From Anisus vortex (lineage: Eukaryota > Mollusca > Gastropoda > Planorbidae), in assembly GCA_949126835.1 (NCBI GenBank), contig OX421501.1, positions 931,054 to 995,053 of the forward strand: a DNA stretch of 64,000 bases. Direction: 5' to 3'. The first letter of the stretch is position 1; every line of letters begins with the position of its first letter. The notes under the pieces are model-generated. The model did not search any database. It saw only the letters and a list, made by a program, of their open reading frames with translations, and was not told where the DNA came from. Of this stretch, positions 56,230 to 64,000 are shown one piece after another. The position numbers were made by a program, and so were the translations under genes.

Positions 56230-59200
56230 CTGAAAATATCAGAAAATATTTGGTTTCAATTAGCAAAAGTTTTGACTTTTTAAAAAATTGATTTTAAAGT
56301 ATGCGCATTTATTATCTAAGCGCATATAGATTTTATTTAAATAAATGAAAGAAAGATGAAATTTGCAACGATTTGTAACTATATCTGTTGAAAGAAAATA
56401 CTTTTTTTAACAAATGTTACAGTTTATATTCAAAGAAAATATGTAACGAATATCACAATTTCTGTTCAATGGGAGAATTTTAACATGAATTCAACTCCAG
56501 AGAAAGTTAAGAGAAAACACAAGTTTTAAGATAAGATAAGATAAGATAAGATAAAAAAAGATAAGATTTCTTTATTTAGGTTTTTTAAAAAAATGAGCCA
56601 ATATTAAGAACAACAAAAAATGTGATATTGATTACGTAATATGGGTCATAACATTATGATATTTAAAAAAAAGAACACTTACGGATTTGTGTAACTTGCA
56701 GCACACAGCTCACTTCTGCGGCCAATGGGTTGTATGCCATTCTCCAGATCTTGTTGGTAAGGGAACCAAAGTCACTACCACAGTGATCGGTCATTGATGA
56801 CTCAATACAGTCAATTTGTTGGTCAAATACCCTGTATTCGATTTTTTTTAAAGGCATAAACATTAACATTAACATAAGCGACATTTTGTCTCTGAGGCTA
56901 AAAACTATATTTCTGTTAAACAAATAATGCCATTGCATTGAACTTACTGGCACACAGTTTGAAAACCTTCACCGTCAGCGTTTAGGGCAATCTCGAAATT
57001 TTGCCGGAAGTTCTTCACACAATCTGCCAAACTTTCTTGGGCTGTAAAAAGAGTCGTCTTGTTTGTGACACAGGGGGAGTCAGCGATCTTCTGAAGGCCT
57101 GCAGTTAAACATACAATAGCATGAAACTTTATAAGTGATGGATTTTTTTCTATGACAAAGTCACTTAAAATTGACCGAAGTACTATATTAAACATACTAG
57201 AACCTTTCAAAAAAAGTGTTCATTGCTCGTTAGCTGCACTGCTAAATAGAAAAACAGAGACCAGTTTTGCAAGACAGATTCAAAACTCTGTCAAACCGTG
57301 TATTGGAAGGCTTGGTTTTAGGGCAAGTGATGTAAACACTGGAAGAAAAATTGTGGGGGTTAAAGTCATTTGAATTATATTTTGAGTTATTATTCATTGA
57401 AAATGTTACTAGACGAGCCAGCAGTTGTTATATCATTGAAGATAACAATTTATAATTAGAACAACAATAAAGTAGTTGATATTCTTTTGGCTAGAGCCCC
57501 CAATAATTATGATGTAACATCTATTTATTAAATAGTTACTATTCTTGTGATTTTGCTGTTAGTTGTGTTAGTATTACTTTTATGTTATTAAATTATTTTG
57601 TTCTAGGTGGTCCCAATTCATATATCCACTGGTGATCTCAGGAACATATATTAGAGTTCATTGATTACAACAGGTGTATAGTATTGTTAACTCAATTACA
57701 CTGTAATTATAATAGTGTTCTTGTATAGAGTTTGTAGATTACTATAGTAGAAATAACATACAATTGAACTGTGAAGAACGATAAGGATTCAATTGAGTAC
57801 AATAAACGATATAACAGTTTATTAACCCTTACAGTCCCGGGCGCGTATATAGCGGGACTGAAGGCAGCATATATAGAAAGTAGGTCGGTACAGGAAGGGT
57901 TAATGTTACCGTGAGATCCAAACAGAAAATGTATTCACATGTAATCAATAATATCAATAATAATAAATCCAACTGAGATATGTACACACAAAGAATTAGT
58001 TGATACTTTCCATTAAGAACAGTGTATCAAACTTGATTACAAAATAGTATTACAATCCTTTAGAATAAATCTTTCATTCCAGTAGTAGAAATGATACCTC
58101 AGAGCATTAACAATGCGCATCCTATCAGTACCACTGATCTATAAAAAGAATGGATAAGGCACGGAAGTAGAATTATTGATGCAAGCTTCCGTCATTTTTG
58201 TGAACAATCACTGATATATATATATAAAATAACTATTTGCATTATCTTTATACATATTTCTCAAATAATAATGACATTAAAATATTATTAATTTCTATAC
58301 AAATATATAATTCAGTAAAATTCCACAATGTTTTGTCTAATTTATATTACCCCTTTTAATATAATTGATGAGCCTAATTAATATAGATCTAATTTAATCT
58401 ATCATTTATCAATAGGATTTATTCAAAAGGTTCTTGAACATTAAAAAGCAGATTATAAAATAATAATTTGAACCGATGTTTTCCAACATATGAAGTGAAC
58501 ATCTCCTTCTGAAGGCTGAACAAGAACTTAATGTGAATTAAAAAAAAAAAACACGAATTCATAGTTTAAAATAAATAAAACAAATGGAATGTTTTAAAGC
58601 ATTATTTATCAATTCAATATTTAGTAAAGAAACTTATTGAAATGTATTACATTAAACAATTGCGCTAGTTTAATAATAATGCATTTATACATTTTCTCTG
58701 TTACCATAAGTGGCATTCTGAAATAAATTACAAGTAATTTTACAGCTTATAAATGTTTTTTTTTTCATGAATATTAAGCTATGAAATATTTATAAGAACA
58801 ATAAAAAATATTTTTCACCTTCTTACGCATAGGTTTTTAAACATTAAGCGTTTAACTAGGCCTTATGGAAAATTAATATTATTGATCGGTATAGACACAA
58901 ATTGTTTCATACTTGAGTTACTAATTTAATAAACAAAAATAGTAGGCCTATTTTCACAAAATAAATCTCAATCAACGCTATATTCTTGAAGTATTTATCA
59001 TTAAAATATAAGCTGTGAAAATTTCATTGAATTATTTACAGCCCTTTCAAAGTTATGAGCAGTATAGTGTGAATATTGAGTTGACATTTTAGGTCACAAT
59101 TTTTAAAATTAATCAGAAAGGTTATATAAGGGTGTGTTTTTTTCGCTCATAACTTTTTTTCTAGTAAAGATATCTTTACAAACTGGGTATCATTTGAAAG

Positions 59201-61439
59201 CTGGTGACAAATACAATACAATACAAATACATTAACTGACTCCTAAATAAAAATGATAAATGCTCTGCCTAATAAATACATTTTTAATTGCTCGGTAGAT
59301 TTCGTTCTACATTAAGGAGATATAGTTACAATAGTAGATATTCATTATATTTAGAGATCAGTGGTGCGCAATAAGTTTTGCAAACAATTAATTATATTGA
59401 TCAGTGATTGTGCGGAAATTTAGTTCTCGCTTGCTTCACTTTGCACAAGCAAATTTATGAAGGAGGCGCTATCCATTCTTTTTATAGATCAGTGATTAGT
59501 ACTAACGCCCAAAGCAAGACGAAGAAATTCCCCACTCCGATTACTCCGATACATTAAGTTGTACTCCAATTACTCCGATACATTAAGTTTCACTCCGATT
59601 ACTCCGATACATTAAGTTTCACTCCGATTACTCCGATACATTAAGTTGTACTCCGATTACTCCGATACATTAAGTTGTACTCCGATTACTCCGATACATT
59701 AAGTTGTACTCCGATTACTCCGATACATTAAGTTGTACTCCGATTACTCCGATACATTAAGTTGTACTCCGATTACTCCGATACATTAAGTTTCACTCCG
59801 ATTACTCCGATACATTAAGTTGTACTCCGATTACTCCGATACATTAAGTTGTACTCCGATTACTCCGATACATTAAGTTTCTCCGATTACTCCGATACAT
59901 TAAGTTGTACTCCGATTACTCCGATACATTAAGTTGTACTCCGATTACTCCGATACATTAAGTTGTACTCCGATTACTCCGATACATTAAGTTGTACTCC
60001 GATTTTTCCGATACATTAAGTTTCACTCCGATTACTCCGATACATTAAGTTGTACTCCGATTACTCCGATACATTAAGTTGTACTCCGATTACTCCGATA
60101 CATTAAGTTGTACTCCGATTACTCCGATACATTAAGTTGTACTCCGATTACTCCGATACATTAAGTTGTATTCCGAATACTCCGATACATTAAGTTTCAC
60201 CCCGATTACTCCGATACATTAAGTTGTACTCCGATTACTCCGATACATTAAGTTGTACTTCGATTACTCCGATACATTAAGTTTCACTCCGATTACTCCG
60301 ATACATTAAGTTGTACTCCGATTACTCCGATACATTAAGTTGTACTCCGATTACTCCAATACATTAAGTTGTACTCCGATTACTCCGATACATTAAGTTT
60401 CACCCCGATTACTCCGATACATTAAGTTGTACTCCGATTACTCCGATACATTAAGTTGTACTTCGATTACTCCGATACATTAAGTTGTACTCCGATTACT
60501 CCGATACATTAAGTTGTACTCCGATTACTCCGATACATTAAGTTGTACTTCGATTACTCCGATACATTAAGTTGTTATTCGATTACTCCGATACATTAAG
60601 TTGTACTCCGATTACTCCGATACATTAAGTTGTACTCCGATTACTCCGATACATTAAGTTGTACTCCAATTACTCCGATACATTAAGTTGTACTCCGATT
60701 ACTCCGATACATTAAGTTGTACTCCGATTACTCCGATACATTAAGTTGTACTCCGATTACTCCGATACATTAAGTTGTACTCCGATTACTCCGATACATT
60801 AAGTTGTACTCCGATACATTAAGTTGTACTCCGATTACTCCGATACATTAAGTTGTACTCCGATTACTCCGATACATTAAGTTGTACTCCGATTACTCCG
60901 ATACATTAAGTTGTACTCCGATTACTCCGATACATTAAGTTGTACTCCGATTACTCCGATACATTAAGTTGTACTCCGATTACTCCGATACATTAAGTTG
61001 TACTCCGATTACTCCGATACATTAAGTTGTACTCGCGGACAGATACGATATTATCGAAGAGTCCAGGAATGTGATAGAATGCCGGCTGACGCAAGCAATT
61101 GTTATATAGTAAAATACGGACACGAGATTTAGTATTCGATTATAATTATTCTCAATATTAATATCGCCCTATTAATGTTGTGACGTAGAAGGAAAAAACT
61201 CAGCTGATGAAATATTTCTATCGTTATTGCAAAATTTACTCTGATCAATTGCATCCCTTTAATAACGGTACAATACATGGTTTCCGTTTCGTAACAGTAC
61301 TATGTGCTTACCTTCCTTGCCTTCATATGAACATAAGTAATTGAGCATTTGTGCAGACCCTGTGATAATGCTTAGAACTGTAGTAACATTACAGTCATCT
61401 TTCTTGTCAGCGATGCAGGATTGGAAGTCAGTATTGGCC
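56171..61439 (-). CDS. Gene 3: cysteine-rich, probably secreted protein (3' part, model)
   Basis: Exons 61439-61312, 57098-56948, 56831-56683 and 56229-56171 join with matching phases (1, 2, 1) into one open frame to a stop. I do not recognise the family. Ten cysteines are spread as C..C...C / C...C...C / C..C...C, with the pattern C-I-x6-8-C ... C occurring in both the first and third exons. That suggests an internal repeat. DUF19-like nematode secreted proteins have a similar look, but this is only resemblance. The 5' end with a signal peptide is not found in the window. The tail is short and ends in KRRR. Confidence 0.68.
56523..56580 (-). mobile_element. LINE 3' tail, reverse orientation
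   Basis: (AAGAT)n with AAGATAAGATTTCTTTATTT is the reverse complement of the (TCTTA)n LINE ends elsewhere; the body is almost absent. Confidence 0.7.
56683..56831 (-). CDS. Gene 3 exon
   Basis: 149 bp, acceptor CGAATACAG, donor ATCC|GTAAGT. Reads VFDQQIDCIESSMTDHCGSD then NPLAAEVSCVLQVTQI. Confidence 0.78.
56948..57098 (-). CDS. Gene 3 exon
   Basis: 151 bp, acceptor TTTAACTGCAG, donor GCCA|GTAAGT. Reads GLQKIADSPCVTNKTTLFTA then LADCVKNFRQNFEIAL and GFQTVCQ. One N-glycosylation site (NKT). Confidence 0.8.
57832..57903. mobile_element. TTAA-flanked MITE, 72-bp copy
   Basis: TTAACCCTTACAGTCCCGGG to GGTACAGGAAGGGTTAA; both TTAA intact. Inserted within the old LTR. Confidence 0.88.
58132..59494. 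mobile_element. 1.36-kb non-autonomous hAT-like element
   Basis: Ends CACTGATCTATAAAAAGAAT(GGAT) and its reverse complement. Flanking 8-mers ATCAGTAC (58,124-58,131) and ATTAGTAC (59,495-59,502) match at 7 of 8. The interior is AT-rich, without a transposase frame. A second, shifted ATCACTGAT copy lies inside each end. Confidence 0.82.
59530..61033. repeat. 29-bp satellite, about 52 copies
   Basis: ACTCCGATTACTCCGATACA then TTAAGTTGT, itself built of two ACTCCGAT half units. Variants with GTTTCAC in place of GTTGTAC occur mainly toward the left. Located inside the LTR relative. Confidence 0.97.
61312..61439 (-). CDS. Gene 3 exon (most 5' found)
   Basis: 128 bp, acceptor ATGTTACTAG, donor GAAG|GTAAGC. 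Reads ANTDFQSCIADKKDDCNVTT then MLNYLCSYEGKEG. The phase of its start requires an upstream exon ending with two bases, not located. Confidence 0.75.
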
Positions 61440-61599
61440 CTAGTAACATATTATACGATAGTTTATTAAACGTCTAGTTTCTTTTAAATATTGAACGAGA
61501 AAAATGCTTTTAAGAATGGTACATCAGAATTTATTTTCACCCAAACATAACTTTAAAAGAAAATACACGAAGGTAACAAAAATATAAACAAAAAATTTA

Positions 61600-62998
61600 A
61601 GGTTTCTTTCGTATGAACAATTCAAAAGCATGTTGGGATGGCCTAAAGAAAATCACAGGCTATGTACCCAAGCGTAACACACTGTGTGTGAATGAAGATA
61701 TTAATACTTTTATCAACCAACTAAATAATTTTTACTGCCGTTTTGACTGTCACGATTTTAGATCTATTCACCCAAGACATAATGTCATCTTTTAACAGTT
61801 TAAATTTAACTCTAGATGAATGGCAAGAAGGTTTCAGTGTAGATGTTGTGACGTCACTGTTTAAACAAGTAAACATAGCCAAAATAAAGACAGAATAAGT
61901 GGGCTACTAGTAAAGCTTTGTGCGGAACAGCTGTTGTTGTTGTTTGTTTTGTTTTTTGCTTCATTGTTTATTAATCTTGGAAAAATCACACTATGCCTAT
62001 CATCTGGAAAACCTCAGAGATTGTGACAGTACCAAAGAAAGGAAAAGTCCTTGCCAACAATGGCCTACGTCATGTCGCTTTAACATCTATTCTCAGGTGT
62101 CCATTAGTCCTCTCTTGGGCTTGGTAGACTTGGCGGTACCCATCTCCTCTCCAAGTCGGCGGTGGATTTATAGCTGTCTGCACCGAGGGTCGAACCCCTG
62201 ATGCGGCGCTTGGGAGTCGAGCTCGCTGTCGACTTTGCTAACCAGCCGCCTAAGACTTTCAGAACGAAAAACACAAGCTGACTGATTTACAAATAAACAA
62301 CCAAATAATAAATCAAGTCACGCAATATAAATATCTTGGCGTCACAATTACTTACAAGCTGACTTGGTCTGACCACTGCCAAAGCCTCTGTAAGAAAATC
62401 CCACAAAGACTTTTCTGTCTTAGTAAACTAAAAGCATTTCATATAGAGAAGACCATTCTGAATCTCATTTATTCGGTGACTGTTGGTAGCATCATCACCG
62501 TCGCAATCACCTGCTGGTATGGTAATCCAACTACATTGAACACACACTGGATAGACCGCCTAATAAAGAAAGCCTCTCGTACAACACAGACACAATTACC
62601 ATCTCTTGGAGATCTGTTCAATTCAAGGGGCCTATCTATTATTGACAAAATCCCTCAGGACCATGCACACCCGCTTCACGATAGCTACATCATATCTAGT
62701 CGAAGTGGTCGGCTTCTTTCATTAAGGGCAAGAACAGGTAGATTTAGAAACTCTTTTGTTCCACTATCAGTGAGAATCTTTCAAAAGACTCGTCAGTAAG
62801 CCAGAAAATACAATAACTCACTCCTAAATAAAAATGATAAATGGTATGATAGTGTGCGTGTATGTCTATTGTACTTGAGTACAAATGGTTCTTTAATATT
62901 TTTTTAATATATGCTGAAAGACGGTATTTATGTAATCAAGTCAAATTCCCATTTGTTTGGATCAGAAAAGTAATCTTATCTTATCTTTATTGTATCTT
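61600..62998 (+). mobile_element. Decayed LINE, reverse transcriptase and 3' end, with SINE insertion
   Basis: Fragments read AWDGLKKITGY-like sequence (SKACWDGLKKITGYVPKRNT), IIWKTSEIVTVPKKGKVLAN, then QVTQYKYLGVTITYKLTWSD and SGRLLSLRARTGRFRNSFVP. 3' region and (TCTTA)n tail as at 14,008. Several stops, a deletion between the parts, and a SINE at 62,093-62,258. Confidence 0.85.
62093..62258 (-). mobile_element. tRNA-like SINE, family 2
   Basis: Minus strand: GCGGCTGGTTAGCAAAGTCG (A box) and CAGGGGTTCGACCCTCGGTG (B box), then a body ending GGACTAATGGACACCTGAG. Different from family 1. It interrupts the LINE reading. Confidence 0.75.
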
Positions 62999-64000
62999 AT
63001 TTTTTATTTAAAGTGTGAATCCTCATCAAAATTACTTTGTTCAATTTTACACACAGAGGAAGGAATTGGGCAATTTAGTTCTAATCAAGTGGGGAAAAAA
63101 ACATTGTTTATGGTGTTGATGATGTAAGATGGCGCTACAGAGATCTCACGAATATCACTCCCACACACAGTTATCTTACACAAGAAAAAAATCAAACATC
63201 CACACTGTTGATGATGCAGATTGCTACAAGTTAAATGTACAAAATATTGAAATAATAACCACGTTCATTAAAATTTATACAGAAATTTGTTGCAGTCAAC
63301 GGTGGAATATAGGGTAAGATATGAACGATCATAAGTTCATATAATGTATTAGTGTACCCAAAATGGCTGCCAGTAGGAGGTGTTCCGTCGTGACGTCATC
63401 CGATGGGGAATACAATACCATCAGGATCATTTTGGTTAAATGTCATGAGTAATTAACCCCGTCAATGATTGGTCAGGAGAAGTGGCCTGTATCGTCCTAT
63501 ATGGTCAGTCTCCTTTGTCCTCTTCTTTCAAGTTCGATAACCCAAGGTGACAGGAGGTAGTCATATTTTGTCGTGATATTCAAAAGACTTCGCCACGAAC
63601 TTTTTTTCTTAGGACATACGTGTCTAAAAAGTCGAGTTAGCGTTAGACAAACATGCCGAACTAACGTCCTGTTGTTATTTACTTAAGCTCCTGGCAATAG
63701 TGCAGACTCTGAGTGAGCGAGATGTTCTGTTCCTTAATGTGACACGGGACAAAGCCAGAGATTTCAGCGCCAGCCGCGGTAAGAGCAAAAAGAGGTTATC
63801 GGCGCAGGCACCTAGGGTGGGGGACCGTCCACAACAAAGTTCCCAGGATGAGGGAGAGTGATGAAAGAAGTCGCCCCATCAAAGGCCCCCTTTCTATAAC
63901 ACGGGGGTATAGATTTTGCCCTAGAACCTAAATTATTTATACTTGTACACTAATTTATCAGATTAAACTAAACAGCTTTGTTATAATAAATTTGGCATCA
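62999..64000. other. No gene seen
   Basis: Unique sequence that may hold upstream exons of gene 3; none could be supported. A GC-richer stretch lies at 63,690-63,860. Confidence 0.4.

Larger units (their letters stand above)
57426..61296 (-). mobile_element. Diverged Gmr1-family LTR with nested insertions, in an intron of gene 3
   Basis: On the minus strand it begins TGTTACGAAACGGAAACC at 61,296 and ends TATAACA at 57,426. It shares with the 40,987 LTR the start, GATA-AAATATTTC-CAGCT, GCTCTGAG-TATCATTTCTA and GGGGGCTCTAGCC, all in order. After subtracting the hAT-like element, the MITE and the satellite, roughly 0.93-1.0 kb remains, close to the 1,034-bp LTR. No clean target duplication, so it is either an old solo LTR or one end of a lost element. 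Its start lies 15 bp from the donor of exon 61,312. Confidence 0.8.

Noticed and set aside
57152..57373. Plus-strand frame of 73 codons
   Set aside because: No recognisable domain, overlaps an intron of gene 3, and no supporting signals.
57390..57425. Primer-binding-site similarity (GCTCGTC) next to the diverged LTR
   Set aside because: Only seven bases shared with the region after the 5' LTR at 42,020; too short to show that internal element sequence follows.
63740..63800. CAGCCGCGGTAAGAGC resembling the small-subunit rRNA 530 region
   Set aside because: Only the short core matches; flanking conserved rRNA sequence is absent, so it is most likely chance.

Overview
The window looks like AT-rich nuclear DNA from an animal, most probably a panpulmonate or other heterobranch gastropod. 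The reasons are the gene families (small EGF exons combined with galactose-binding-like/discoidin-type domains), dense tRNA-derived SINEs, snail-type LINE fragments, and many minisatellites. The species assignment is inference. There are no bacterial-type operons. All host genes found are on the minus strand and are split into small phase-1 exons, which I read from domain content plus splice signals.

Layout. 1-12,285: a 23-bp satellite organised into irregular higher-order blocks, interrupted by one LINE 3' end. 12,539-18,805: gene 2 (minus), with signal peptide + EGF exon, two galactose-binding-like domains (two exons each) and an EGF exon. 20,099-51,800: gene 1 (minus), a head-to-tail paralogue with the same order (signal peptide, EGF, two galactose-binding-like domains, then a run of EGF exons). 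It includes one dead EGF exon and one half EGF exon. I found no membrane or terminal exon for gene 1. 40,987-47,932: a 6.9-kb LTR retrotransposon in the first large intron of gene 1. Its two LTRs look identical and its domain order is gag-protease-integrase, with the reverse transcriptase cut off after its first residues (Gmr1-like order). 55,246-56,037: a 13-bp minisatellite. 56,171-61,439: the last four exons of gene 3 (minus), an unrecognised cysteine-rich, probably secreted protein. Its first visible intron holds a diverged relative of the LTR that has been filled with a hAT-like element, a TTAA MITE and a 29-bp satellite. 61,600-62,998: a decayed LINE with a SINE in it.

Recurring themes. 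Genes 1 and 2 look like surface or secreted recognition proteins, in which exons of one phase are duplicated, lost and halved. The introns accumulate nested transposons: a three-level nest at 30,901-32,193 and another nest at 57,426-61,296. Minisatellites repeatedly grow out of functional pieces: a SINE tRNA head (23,347), a SINE body (32,205), a tRNA-like B box (48,073), and, most striking, the end of a coding exon together with its splice donor (15,878-16,147). All coordinates were read by eye; splice choices and family names need transcript data and database searches.
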